Shown here in pieces: positions 15,126 to 23,272 of a DNA stretch of 23,503 nt. The stretch is from positions 1 to 23,503 of the forward strand of contig CAZIVO010000052.1 in NCBI GenBank assembly GCA_964542765.1. The letters are read 5' to 3'. The notes beneath the pieces were generated by a model that saw nothing but the letters and a program-made list of their open reading frames with translations, was not told where the DNA came from and did not search any database. This DNA is from CAZIVO01 sp964542765. Its GTDB lineage: Bacteria > Planctomycetota > UBA1135 > UBA2386. Each line of letters starts with the position of its first letter. Positions within the stretch are counted from its first letter, which is position 1. Both the position numbers and the translations under genes were made by a program.

Positions 15126-16274
15126 ATGCGGTCGGGTCGTTTTGTAGCTGTGGGGCTGCTGGCGCTGGCGGTGGGCTCGGCGGCTTGCAGACCCTTTTAC
15201 ATCGCCCGCTCCGAGTTCGATTCGATCACTCGCAAGCAGGACGCGTCCGAGCCCGAGGAGCTTCGTTACCAGGCGACGGTCGAACGCATGCCGTGGTCGC
15301 TGAGGCAGCTGGAAGGCACTGGCCTGGGCAGGTTGTTCGCGCTGATCTTTCAGTTCCGACCGAGATTCGAGGCGGTGCCGAATCCAGCGGGCTTCGCCCG
15401 CGAGCGGTTGCTCGACATGGTGGCGCGAGCCGGCACCGATTTGGCGATGACCGCGACGGCGACGAGCCGTTGCTTGTGGGTGCTGGAGTTCGATCCATCG
15501 CCGTTGAACAAGGTCGTCTGCATTCAGGGGATCGAGCGAATGATGCGACGGCTGGAACTCGACCCCATGAGGGGGTTGTCGTTCCAGGGTCGAATCAATG
15601 ACCCGGCCAAGGTCAGTGGGTGGATCGATGAACTCACGGCTGCCTGGCCAGATCGCCGGCAGGCCAAGGTCATGGCACCTTCGGAGCGAGTGCGTTATCT
15701 CGAAGTTCTCGCCAAGTTGACCGCTCTGCCCTTGTCGACGCGCGCGGGCCAGCGCGCTCTGATCCGCGCGCTCGAAACCGCCGTTATCGAAGAGAGAGAT
15801 GGCGCCATGGCCGGTCCGATGCGCCAGGCTTTGCGGGCTGCGCTAGGACATGCGATGACCAGGGGCTTGCTGGACGGCCTGGCATCCAAGCATTCCGATG
15901 TTCGTGAGAGTTCGATTCATGCGTGGCATCGGTCGGGCGGTTCTGCGGCAGTCTCTTTCGTCTTGTTTTCCATCGCTCGGCCCCGTTCGCAAGCGGTCCT
16001 GGTCAATCGCTACGATGAGTCTGTCGCCGTGCGGCGAGCGCTGACGAGAATCTGTGGCCAGCTGGACGCCGAGCGCGCCAAGATCAGCTATCGGACGGGT
16101 CCGCCGCCAGTCGAGTTTTTGTGTGACACCGCACTCGAAGATGATGATCAAGGGTTGCGCCTGATCGCGCTCGAAGCCCTCTCACATTGCCTGGGTCGAC
16201 CGCCCGTGTTCGAATCGTCCTGGGCCAGGATCTGGTGGCAGAACTACATCGACAGTGTCAAGGAGGGGATGTGA
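15126..16274 (+). CDS. Probable lipoprotein with HEAT-like helices
   Basis: This 382-aa protein begins MRSGRFVAVGLLALAVGSAAC, a signal peptide with a possible lipoprotein Cys at 21. The -3 residue is Ser, so the lipobox is weak. The first 150 residues are unfamiliar. From about 180 the sequence is mostly amphipathic helix pairs of HEAT type (for example LIRALETAVIEERD, KHSDVRESSIHAWHRSG and GLRLIALEALSHCLG). It ends with SSWARIWWQNYIDSV, again a Trp-rich W..WW segment. ATG 15126 was chosen with GGAGG at 15114-15118, 7 nt upstream; a TTG sits immediately before it. It follows galE by 15 bases and is almost certainly in the same transcript. No family name is recognised. Confidence 0.7.
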   Translation: MRSGRFVAVGLLALAVGSAACRPFYIARSEFDSITRKQDASEPEELRYQATVERMPWSLRQLEGTGLGRLFALIFQFRPRFEAVPNPAGFARERLLDMVARAGTDLAMTATATSRCLWVLEFDPSPLNKVVCIQGIERMMRRLELDPMRGLSFQGRINDPAKVSGWIDELTAAWPDRRQAKVMAPSERVRYLEVLAKLTALPLSTRAGQRALIRALETAVIEERDGAMAGPMRQALRAALGHAMTRGLLDGLASKHSDVRESSIHAWHRSGGSAAVSFVLFSIARPRSQAVLVNRYDESVAVRRALTRICGQLDAERAKISYRTGPPPVEFLCDTALEDDDQGLRLIALEALSHCLGRPPVFESSWARIWWQNYIDSVKEGM

Positions 16275-16362
16275 AGCCGCTCCTCGGTGTTTCGTCTAAT
16301 ATCGGCATGTTGCTGGATGCGGGGAGCCGGGTTTGCTGGTGCGAGCCAGGGGAGAAGGCTGA

Positions 16363-17664
16363 GTGAAACGGCAGCACGTCATCACCCTGCTCAAGCTGCT
16401 GGCGGTGGCAGCCATCATGTTTGGGGTGTTCTGGAACATCGCGTGGGCGGACCGCTACGAGGTGTGCGAGGCCGATGGAAGCACCGTCCGTATCGAGATG
16501 ACCGGCAGCATCGAGGGTCGCTGGGATGATCCTGAAGATGTGGTCTTCCTGCCTGCGGCGGAGCCTGGAGCACCTGCGCCGAGCAGGATCGTGAAGCGTC
16601 CGGGCAAGCAGGAAGATGGAACCGTCATCAAGGTTTCCCCGGGACTTCCGACCTTTCTGCGCAATCTGTATCTGCCGTTGTTTCTCCTCGGAGCTCTCTG
16701 TTATCTGCTGACGATTTCGATTTCGGCGACGCGCTGGTGGTGGCTCTTGCGCGTCAATGACCTTCGGGTCACCTGGTGGGATGTTTTCCGCTTCACCTGG
16801 ATCGGCATCTTCTTCAACAATGTGGTGCCCGGTCAGACCGGCGGTGATGTGGTCAAGGCGATCTACATCATGAAGCATTGTCCCGGTGGCCGGGTTCGTT
16901 CGCTGGTGTCGGTCTTCGTGGATCGCGTCATGGGACTGGGTTCTCTGGCGCTCCTCGGTGGCGTGGTGGTGCTGGTCGTGGTGCTCAGCCGCGAGGATCC
17001 CGAGGGGCATTTCCATAACCTCGCCATGGCGATCTGGGGGGTTCTCGGGCTCGTTGGCCTGCTCGGTGTGATCGGCTTCAGCAAGCGGATCCGGCGGTTG
17101 GTGCGTCTCGATGAACTTCTGAATCGTCTTCCCGGAGGGCTCAGCCGTCCCCTGAAGAATGTGGATCAGGCGATCCATTTCTACCGCGCTCACGGCAAGG
17201 GGATCCTCGTCTGGTTGTTCGCAGGCATGCTCAACCACACGGTCATGGTGAGCAGTGTGATGTTCATGGGGATGGCTCTGGGGATGGGCAAACCCGGAGT
17301 GGGAGTGCCGGTCATCGATTACTTCGTACTGGTTCCCATCCTCACCATCATCTCTGCCATTCCCATCGGTCCCAATGGCTGGGGAGTGGGGGAGTTCGCC
17401 TACGGCATCTTGTTCGCCGCTGTCTGCGCTGGTTATCTCGAGGGTGTGACCGATCCTGCCTTCCTGATGGCGACGCAGGCGGTTGCCCTGTCCGTTCTCT
17501 ACCGCATCCACCTGACCTTGTGGTCGCTCGCCGGTGGCATCCTCATCCTCACTGACCGAAACCGGGTAACCCGGGCCGAGTTCGAGGAGGAGATCGCGCG
17601 CGAGCAGGGAGACAATGAACAGGTGGGCGATGTCGGCGAGGGGGTTACGGATACGGATCACTGA
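16363..17664 (+). CDS. YbhN/MprF-type (UPF0104) integral membrane protein
   Basis: This 433-aa inner-membrane protein belongs to the family that includes YbhN, AglD and the flippase half of MprF. The signature FFNNVVPGQTGGDVVKA lies at 150-166, and the later NHTVMVSSVMFMGMALG and IPIGPNGWGVGEFAYGILF blocks fit. There are about seven or eight membrane segments: 8-29, 102-122, 140-160, 185-211, 220-240, 270-300 and 320-400 (probably three). Members move or modify lipid-linked substrates; this one's substrate is unknown. Between the first and second membrane helices there is a soluble, charged insertion of about 70 residues (30-98) that I do not expect in typical YbhN. The start is GTG 16363 with GGGGAGAAGG just upstream. 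The 88 bp before it hold no other feature. Confidence 0.88.
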   Translation: MKRQHVITLLKLLAVAAIMFGVFWNIAWADRYEVCEADGSTVRIEMTGSIEGRWDDPEDVVFLPAAEPGAPAPSRIVKRPGKQEDGTVIKVSPGLPTFLRNLYLPLFLLGALCYLLTISISATRWWWLLRVNDLRVTWWDVFRFTWIGIFFNNVVPGQTGGDVVKAIYIMKHCPGGRVRSLVSVFVDRVMGLGSLALLGGVVVLVVVLSREDPEGHFHNLAMAIWGVLGLVGLLGVIGFSKRIRRLVRLDELLNRLPGGLSRPLKNVDQAIHFYRAHGKGILVWLFAGMLNHTVMVSSVMFMGMALGMGKPGVGVPVIDYFVLVPILTIISAIPIGPNGWGVGEFAYGILFAAVCAGYLEGVTDPAFLMATQAVALSVLYRIHLTLWSLAGGILILTDRNRVTRAEFEEEIAREQGDNEQVGDVGEGVTDTDH

Positions 17665-17700
17665 CAAGACACGTTTCATTGGCTAGTTTGCGCACTGCAA

Positions 17701-17729
17701 TCACCGAGCAAGAGAGGATTCACCGAGCA
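17701..17729 (+). repeat. Direct repeat around the kinase ribosome-binding site
   Basis: TCACCGAGCA occurs at 17701-17710 and again at 17720-17729. The AGAGAGGA ribosome-binding site lies between them, and the second copy runs into the ATG of the kinase gene. It may be a chance or duplication-derived leader; a regulator site is possible. Confidence 0.5.
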
Positions 17730-18628
17730 TGACACTTCTGGTCGTAGGCACGACGGCGTTCGACTCCATCGAAACCCCACACGGCAAGCAAGAGCGTTGC
17801 TTGGGGGGCTCTGCCACCTACTTCAGCCTCGCATCGAGGCTCTTTGATGAAACCCGTCTGGTCAGCGTTGTCGGCACCGATTTCCCTGACGAGAGCCGAC
17901 AGCTGTTCGAAGATCGCGGAATCTGTCTCGATGGCCTGACCGTCGCTGACGGCGCAACCTTCTTCTGGAGCGGGAAATACTCGGCCGACATGAACAGCCG
18001 TGAGACGATCGATGTGCAACTCAATACCTTCGGCGATTTCGAGCCGAAGATCCCGCAAGGGCTTCAGACGACTCCCTTCGTTTTCTTGGCAAACAGCGCG
18101 CCGGCCCAGCAGATTTCGGTCCTCGAGCAGATGCACAACCCGATATTCACGGTGGCCGACACCATGGATCTATGGATCGAAACGCAGCGCGATACCCTGG
18201 GTGATCTCATGACTCGCATCGATGGCCTGATCGCCAACGACGAAGAGGTCAAGATGCTGACCGGGGAAAGCAATCTGATCCGGGCGGGTCGCCGCCTGCT
18301 CGAAGCGGGTCCGAAGTTCGTGATCATCAAGAAGGGCGAGCATGGCGCCTTCTTGTTCAGTCATGACTTTCAGTATGCCTTGCCGGCTTACCCCACCGAT
18401 GCGGTGGTCGATCCCACGGGTGCGGGCGACAGTTTCGCGGGTGGATTCATGGGGTTCTTGGGGCAGAGCGGCGATCTGTCCCCGGAGAGCATGAAGCGTG
18501 CATTGGCCTACGGAACGGTGACGGCCAGCTTGACGGTCGAGGACTTTGGCGTTTCGCGGCTGGCGGAGGCATCTTGCGAGGATGTCGAGCGCCGCTACGC
18601 CGAGTTGATCCAGTTCGTGTCGGTCTAG
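17729..18628 (+). CDS. PfkB-family sugar or nucleoside kinase
   Basis: This 299-aa cytoplasmic kinase is a ribokinase-fold member of the PfkB family. An N-terminal LGGSATYFSLASRL block at 25-38 corresponds to the substrate-binding region (PfkB signature 1 area). IANDEEVKMLTG lies at 168-179. The anion-hole and catalytic-base motif DPTGAGDSFAGGF lies at 228-240, with Asp234 as the catalytic base. The enzyme should be active, but which sugar, nucleoside or other alcohol it phosphorylates cannot be told. ATG 17729 follows AGAGAGGA at 17711-17718. It is 64 bp after the YbhN-type gene and 214 bp before recA, so it may end the preceding operon. Confidence 0.9.
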   Translation: MTLLVVGTTAFDSIETPHGKQERCLGGSATYFSLASRLFDETRLVSVVGTDFPDESRQLFEDRGICLDGLTVADGATFFWSGKYSADMNSRETIDVQLNTFGDFEPKIPQGLQTTPFVFLANSAPAQQISVLEQMHNPIFTVADTMDLWIETQRDTLGDLMTRIDGLIANDEEVKMLTGESNLIRAGRRLLEAGPKFVIIKKGEHGAFLFSHDFQYALPAYPTDAVVDPTGAGDSFAGGFMGFLGQSGDLSPESMKRALAYGTVTASLTVEDFGVSRLAEASCEDVERRYAELIQFVSV

Positions 18629-18737
18629 CTGAGGAGCGCCTCTGACGCGGACTCTGGGGGATCGCTCAGGGCCAGGGGATAAGACCCGAGAATCCGTCCG
18701 ATCGGTTACCGCCGAGCCTTTCAGGGCACGGAAAGAC

Positions 18738-18770
18738 ACCCCTTCTTTTTGTTTGGTTTTTGTAAGGGGT
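18738..18770 (+). promoter_or_regulatory. Inverted repeat with T-rich loop upstream of recA
   Basis: ACCCCTT (18738-18744) and AAGGGGT (18764-18770) are exact inverted copies around a 19-nt T-rich spacer. It sits 73 bp before the recA ATG in the 214-bp gap after the kinase gene. It could be an operator for recA or a T-rich terminator of the kinase operon. It is not an E. coli (CTGTN8ACAG) or Bacillus (GAACN4GTTC) LexA box. I see nothing else definite in this gap. Confidence 0.35.
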
Positions 18771-18842
18771 CCGGTTAAGGTCTCTGTTCATGGCCGATGG
18801 GCGGTTTCCAGCGGTTATCCATTCACGGGAGGGAAGATTCAG

Positions 18843-20063
18843 ATGATAGGGAAATCAGGCAAGGGGTTTGGCAAGGGCGGCAAATCGGGCGGCAAAGCGG
18901 GAGGCAAGGCGGGAGGCAAGGCGGGCGCTAAGACGAGCAACAAACCCGGAGACCTGCCGAGCAAAGAAGCCCTCGACGATGCCTTGGCTTCCATCGAGAA
19001 ATCGTATGGCAAGGGCGCGATCATGCGCATGGGGGATACGCCGGTCATCCAGACCGATGGTATAGGCACGGGTTCTTTCGGTCTCGATCTGGCCATCGGA
19101 GGTCGTGGGCTTCCGCGGGGTCGGGTCGTCGAGATCTACGGTCCCGAGTCCTCGGGAAAGACAACCTTGACGCTGCACGTTGTCGCCAGCGCCCAGCGCA
19201 AGGGTGGCACCGCAGCCTTTATCGATGCTGAGCATGCGCTCGATCCGCAGTATGCTCAACGCCTCGGTGTGGACACGGATTCCATGTTGATTTCTCAGCC
19301 TGACAATGGTGAGCAGGCGCTCGATATCTGCGAGACTCTGGTTCGTTCGGGAGCGCTCGACGTCATTGTCATCGATTCCGTGGCGGCACTGGTTCCCAAA
19401 GCCGAGATCGAGGGGGATATGGGTGATTCCTTCGTGGGGTTGCACGCTCGACTCATGAGTCAAGCGCTGCGAAAGCTCACGGCATTCGTTGCCAAGTCCG
19501 GGACAACTCTGATCTTCATCAATCAGATTCGTGAGAAGATCGGTGTCATGTTCGGCAGTCCGGAGACGACCACCGGTGGCAGGGCGCTCAAGTTCTACTC
19601 ATCGGTTCGGCTGGATATCCGCAGGATTGGCCAGATCAAGAATGGCGACCTTCCGGTGGGAGCGCGAACCAAGGTCACCGTTGTGAAGAACAAGATGGCA
19701 CCGCCGTTCCAGAAGGTCGAATTCGACATCCTGTTCAATCAAGGGATCAATCGGACCGGCGAATTGATCGATGCCGGGGTCGATCAGGGAGTGCTCAAAC
19801 GCAGCGGAACCTGGCTCAGCTTCGGGGATGTCCGACTCGGTCAGGGGCGTGACCGTGCCCGTGAGTTCATGGACGAGAACCCGAGCATCAAGGACGAGAT
19901 CCAGCGCGAAATCCTCAAGGTTCTGGGGTTCGAGGCTGTCGAGAGCCCGCCTTCGGAAGTGTCTGAGAGCCCTGAGGCCCCGGACGGACTTTCGAAAGAA
20001 GCTCTCCGGGCGACCAAGAAGCCTCAGACGATGGCTGCCCCGGGCAATGGCCAAAGGGCCTAA
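18843..20063 (+). CDS. recA: Recombinase A with Gly/Lys-rich N-terminal tail
   Basis: RecA polymerises on single-stranded DNA, drives homologous strand exchange and activates LexA-type self-cleavage. The product is 406 aa against about 350 in E. coli. Walker A GPESSGKTT lies at 100-108. DVIVIDSVAALVPKAE (Walker B), MSQALRKLTAFVAKSGTTL and GGRALKFYSSVRLDIRR are intact. Two extensions explain the length: residues 1-37 before the usual start (Gly/Lys/Ala repeats) and a C-terminal tail after FEAVESPP. Start ATG 18843 is supported by GGGAGGG at 18827-18833, 9 nt upstream. The open frame reaches 18753, but the extra part has no family match. A terminator follows at 20078. Confidence 0.96.
   Translation: MIGKSGKGFGKGGKSGGKAGGKAGGKAGAKTSNKPGDLPSKEALDDALASIEKSYGKGAIMRMGDTPVIQTDGIGTGSFGLDLAIGGRGLPRGRVVEIYGPESSGKTTLTLHVVASAQRKGGTAAFIDAEHALDPQYAQRLGVDTDSMLISQPDNGEQALDICETLVRSGALDVIVIDSVAALVPKAEIEGDMGDSFVGLHARLMSQALRKLTAFVAKSGTTLIFINQIREKIGVMFGSPETTTGGRALKFYSSVRLDIRRIGQIKNGDLPVGARTKVTVVKNKMAPPFQKVEFDILFNQGINRTGELIDAGVDQGVLKRSGTWLSFGDVRLGQGRDRAREFMDENPSIKDEIQREILKVLGFEAVESPPSEVSESPEAPDGLSKEALRATKKPQTMAAPGNGQRA
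18879..18926 (+). repeat. 12-bp tandem repeats in the recA N-terminal tail
   Basis: Four 12-bp units of the GGCAAGGCGGGA type encode the (S/A)GGK repeats at RecA residues 13-28. The last two units differ at one base, which suggests fairly recent slippage; the first two differ at more positions. The result is a run of Lys every 4 residues. Confidence 0.85.
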
Positions 20064-20077
20064 GCAAGGGTGAGTTT

Positions 20078-20104
20078 GCCCCCGTGCGGACCCTGGCCGG
20101 GGGC
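20078..20104 (+). terminator. Terminator after recA
   Basis: GCCCCCG (20078-20084) pairs with CGGGGGC (20098-20104) around a 13-nt loop, 14 bp after the recA stop. A pyrimidine tract TCTCTCTCTC follows instead of a pure T-run. Confidence 0.6.
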
Positions 20105-20171
20105 TCTCTCTCTCACAAGCCGTGACGAACAACTTGCTCCGGGGGGCCTATAGGCTTTCACTCAGCGGCGC

Positions 20172-22847
20172 ATGAAACCGCTTCCTGTTGCTGAAATCCG
20201 CGAACGCTTTCTTCGCTTCTTCGAGGAGCGGGGTCACCAGCGCCTGCCTTCGGATTCCTTGATCCCGGCGAATGATCCTACCTTGCTCTTTACCGGGGCG
20301 GGTATGAACCAGTTCAAGGAGATGTTCCTGGGCAAGGGATCGCTGCCGCACAAGCGCATCACGACCGCGCAGAAATGTTTGCGGGTGCCCGACCTTGAGA
20401 ATGTTGGGCTGACACCACGCCACCACACCTTCTTCGAGATGCTCGGCAATTTCTCGTTCGGCGATTATTTCAAAAAGGAATGCATCGCCTGGGAATGGGA
20501 ATTCTTCCACAAGGAGCTCGAGATACCCCAAGAGCAGATGGTGGTCACCATCTACGAAGACGATGAAGAAGCCTTTCAGATCTGGCGGGATGACATCGGC
20601 CTGGACCCAAAGAAGATTTTTCGGTTCGGTGAAAAGGAAAATTTCTGGCCGGCAGAGGCGCCGTCGAAGGGCCCCAATGGTCCTTGTGGTCCTTGCTCCG
20701 AGATTTACTTCGATGCGAATCCGAACGAACCTTACCCCGATCATGCGGGACTTCAGGAGCTTCCCGATGGCCGCTTCACCGAGATTGGCAACTGCGTGTT
20801 CACCCAGTTCGATCGCCAAGAAGATGGATCTCTGGATCCTCTGCCACAGAAAAATATTGATGTAGGACTCGGGCTGGAGCGGATCGCTGCCGTGCTCGCG
20901 GGCGTCGAGACAAACTTCGAGACAGATTTGTTCCTGCCCTTCCTGGACGAGTTGGGAAAGCGAACGGGCGTTCCCTACGGCGAAGATCAAGAAAGAGATA
21001 TTCGGATGCGTCGGATCACCGATCACATCCGAGCGATCACCTTTTGTATTGCCGATGGTGCGGTGCCCAGCAACGAGGGACGTGGCTACGTCGTGCGCAA
21101 GATCCTTCGTCGCGCTGCCCGCGATGGCTTTGAAATCGGCCTCGAGCAACCTTTCCTCCACGAACTTGTGGATGTCGTGGGCAGGGTCATGGGGGATGCG
21201 TATCCAGAGGTTCGTGAACACGCTGGTCAGTGCCGCTCCGTGATCAAGGGCGAAGAGGAGGGTTTTGCGGCCGCTTATCACCAGGGAAAGCGTCGCCTGG
21301 ATGACTTTCTGGGAGATGCGGAGAGCAGTTCTGTGGGCGGGTCCCTGCAGGATCTCGACGGCTCAGGAGCCTTTGCTTTCCAGCTTCATGATACCTATGG
21401 CTTTCCTGTCGATATCACCCGCCAGGTCATGGCAGAACGGGGTTACCGGCTTGACGACGAGGCTTTCGAGCAGGAGATGGGCCAGCAGCGTGAGCGTGCG
21501 CGGGCTGCGGCCAGCACATCAGAGGCCGTGTTCGCCGACAGCGCCTCGATGATCCTGCGCGAGGCTGGCGTCGAGAGCACAGAGTTCACCGGTTACTCGG
21601 CCCTCGAAGAAGAGACGAGCATCCTGGCGATCATTGGCGAGGGCCATCAACTCTTGGATGAAGCCAGCGAGGGAGACGAGGTGATGCTGGTGACTGCGAA
21701 GACACCTTTTTATGCGCAGGGAGGTGGGCAGATAGGCGACAGGGGAAGCGTCTCGGTGGAGGGTGCGGATGGCGTGGTGCGGAATACAACGAGTCTGGAC
21801 GGCTACCATCTCCACGCGATACGTGTGGAGTCGGGAGCGATGAAGGTGGGAAGCAGTTGTCGGCTCCACGTGGATGAAGCCGCCCGGTGCAACACGGAGC
21901 GCAATCACACGGCAACCCATCTTTTGCACGCTGCCCTCAAGGATGTTCTTGGCGAGCATGTGAGCCAAGCTGGGTCAGAAGTTTCGCCGGAGCGATTGCG
22001 GTTCGATTTCACGCATGGCGAGAAGATGACAGCTGCACTGATCGATGCGGTGGAGATCGATGTCAACCGGGAGATCATGAAGGCTATTCCCGTGGAGTCG
22101 GCGATGCGCGACATCGACGAGGCCAAGGGCGAAGGTTTCGTGGCGATGTTCGGCGAGAAGTATGCCCAGGAGGTCAGGACCGTGGCCGTGGGTAAATATT
22201 CGCGTGAACTGTGTGGTGGAACCCATGTGAAGAATTCCGGGAATATCGGTCCCTTCCGCATCCTCTCGGAAGCTGCCATCAGTGCTGGAACGCGAAGGAT
22301 AGAGGCCGTGACCGGTTCGGTGGCTCTGGAGCTGGGGCTCAGCGAGCGACGTGGCTTGTCCGGTATCGCTCAGCAACTCAAGGTGACCCCTGCCGAGTGC
22401 TCTGACCGGGTGTCCTCTCTGATCGAGGAGCACCGGAAATTACGCAAGCAACTGCAGAAGGCCTTGGCGGCGGATATCGCTAGCGTGCTCGAGCAACTCA
22501 TGAAGGCAGCAAACACGGATGGGGGTGTCACCACCGTGGTCTTCGAGACCCAGGGTCTGACGATGAAGGAAATTCAGGATCTGTTGCAGCGTGCTCGTGC
22601 TGCTTCGGAGGCTTTCGCGGGTGTTGTCCTCGTGCGTGATGGTGGGCAAGTCCTTGTAGCTGCATCGGTTAGTCCTGATCTTCACCCCAAGATCGGGGCC
22701 GGCAAGCTGGTGGAGCTCGCCACGAAAACCATGGGTGGCGGCGGCGGTGGTCGTCCGGAAATGGCCCAGGGCAAGGGCAAGGATGCTGGCAAGCTTCCTG
22801 CGGCTGCAATTGCCGTGGAGGAGGCTCTGGCGGCAGTGCGGGGCTGA
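20172..22847 (+). CDS. alaS: Alanyl-tRNA synthetase
   Basis: AlaRS charges tRNA-Ala with alanine and edits mischarged serine and glycine. The product is 891 aa (E. coli 875). The class II core occupies about 1-250, with PANDPTLLFTGAGMNQFK, RHHTFFEMLGNFSFGDYF (motif 2) and GLGLERIAAVL (motif 3, about 234-244). The editing site is intact: H579xxxH583 and C681xxxH685, the four zinc ligands. The C-terminal DHHA1-type domain ends with a glycine run near 855-862. Nothing is missing. The start is ATG 20172; no strong Shine-Dalgarno lies near it, the best purine run being about 25 nt upstream. It lies 108 bp after recA, a common bacterial pairing (recA-recX-alaS), but no recX is present. Confidence 0.98.
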   Translation: MKPLPVAEIRERFLRFFEERGHQRLPSDSLIPANDPTLLFTGAGMNQFKEMFLGKGSLPHKRITTAQKCLRVPDLENVGLTPRHHTFFEMLGNFSFGDYFKKECIAWEWEFFHKELEIPQEQMVVTIYEDDEEAFQIWRDDIGLDPKKIFRFGEKENFWPAEAPSKGPNGPCGPCSEIYFDANPNEPYPDHAGLQELPDGRFTEIGNCVFTQFDRQEDGSLDPLPQKNIDVGLGLERIAAVLAGVETNFETDLFLPFLDELGKRTGVPYGEDQERDIRMRRITDHIRAITFCIADGAVPSNEGRGYVVRKILRRAARDGFEIGLEQPFLHELVDVVGRVMGDAYPEVREHAGQCRSVIKGEEEGFAAAYHQGKRRLDDFLGDAESSSVGGSLQDLDGSGAFAFQLHDTYGFPVDITRQVMAERGYRLDDEAFEQEMGQQRERARAAASTSEAVFADSASMILREAGVESTEFTGYSALEEETSILAIIGEGHQLLDEASEGDEVMLVTAKTPFYAQGGGQIGDRGSVSVEGADGVVRNTTSLDGYHLHAIRVESGAMKVGSSCRLHVDEAARCNTERNHTATHLLHAALKDVLGEHVSQAGSEVSPERLRFDFTHGEKMTAALIDAVEIDVNREIMKAIPVESAMRDIDEAKGEGFVAMFGEKYAQEVRTVAVGKYSRELCGGTHVKNSGNIGPFRILSEAAISAGTRRIEAVTGSVALELGLSERRGLSGIAQQLKVTPAECSDRVSSLIEEHRKLRKQLQKALAADIASVLEQLMKAANTDGGVTTVVFETQGLTMKEIQDLLQRARAASEAFAGVVLVRDGGQVLVAASVSPDLHPKIGAGKLVELATKTMGGGGGGRPEMAQGKGKDAGKLPAAAIAVEEALAAVRG

Positions 22848-22866
22848 AAGCCGTTTTCTGGCTTCA
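22845..22866 (+). terminator. Weak hairpin at the alaS stop
   Basis: The alaS stop codon TGA and following bases pair with GGCTTCA a few bases later (AGCC with GGCT and TGA with TCA, one bulged A, 7-nt loop GTTTTCT). The stem is short and no T-run follows, so it is only a candidate terminator. Confidence 0.25.
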
Positions 22867-22917
22867 GGAGGGCTATCCTGCGATTCTCGCGATCTGGACC
22901 CGGTTAGCTAATCTGCA

Positions 22918-22945
22918 TTGACATCGGGGCCGTATGACGTAGATT
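22918..22945 (+). promoter_or_regulatory. Sigma-70-type promoter upstream of rpmF
   Basis: TTGACA at 22918-22923 is a perfect -35, and TAGATT at 22940-22945 matches four of six -10 bases, with a 16-bp spacer. Transcription would start near 22952 and read rpmF and plsX. Confidence 0.55.
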
Positions 22946-23000
22946 TCCCGCCTTCCTGCGGAGGGGGCTAATGGCTGAGACCCTCCCGAGTTGCACGCCT

Positions 23001-23021
23001 CCAAGCCAGAATAGGCTTTGG
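23001..23021 (+). promoter_or_regulatory. Leader hairpin before rpmF
   Basis: CCAAGCC (23001-23007) pairs with GGCTTTGG (23014-23021) with one bulged T and a 6-nt loop. It ends 20 nt before the rpmF ATG, so it would fold in the mRNA leader. A role in regulating ribosomal protein synthesis is only a guess. Confidence 0.35.
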
Positions 23022-23041
23022 TGGAAGAGCGAGAATAGAAG

Positions 23042-23224
23042 ATGGCAGTCCCGAAAAGGCGTCAGAGCAAGTCACGGCGCAACAACCGTCGCGCGCACTG
23101 GAAGCTGGACAGAGTCCAGCTGGTCCGGTGCAGCAATTGTGGGAATGCAATCAAGCCTCATCATATTTGCTCGACATGCGGTTACTACCGAGGTCGGCAG
23201 ATGATCGTCGGAGCAGTTTCCTGA
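23042..23224 (+). CDS. rpmF: 50S ribosomal protein L32
   Basis: The 60-aa product is the small zinc-binding ribosomal protein L32. It starts MAVPKRRQSKSRR, the usual L32 opening. A zinc ribbon is formed by C30xxC33 and C43xxC46, followed by CGYYRGR. This is the Cys-containing (zinc-dependent) form, not the zinc-free paralog made under zinc limitation. The start is ATG 23042 with only a weak AGAAG immediately before it. The usual upstream yceD/DUF177 gene is absent; the 194 bp before it hold a promoter-like site and a hairpin. plsX follows, as in many bacteria. Confidence 0.96.
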   Translation: MAVPKRRQSKSRRNNRRAHWKLDRVQLVRCSNCGNAIKPHHICSTCGYYRGRQMIVGAVS

Positions 23225-23272
23225 CCGCAGAGTAGGCCTTTCCGTAAACCATTACCGGCCACCGGAGGTTGC

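Noticed and set aside
16258..17679. Minus-strand open frame of 473 codons, rich in His and Asp.
   Set aside because: It lies fully opposite the YbhN-type membrane protein, whose FFNNVVPGQTGGDVVKA signature is clear; His/Asp richness mirrors membrane-protein codons on the other strand.
18629..18842. Search for a LexA (SOS) box upstream of recA.
   Set aside because: No CTGTN8ACAG or GAACN4GTTC match was found, so only the ACCCCTT inverted repeat is reported, at low confidence.
20148..21281. Minus-strand open frame of 377 codons opposite alaS.
   Set aside because: AlaS motifs are intact on the plus strand; this is a shadow.
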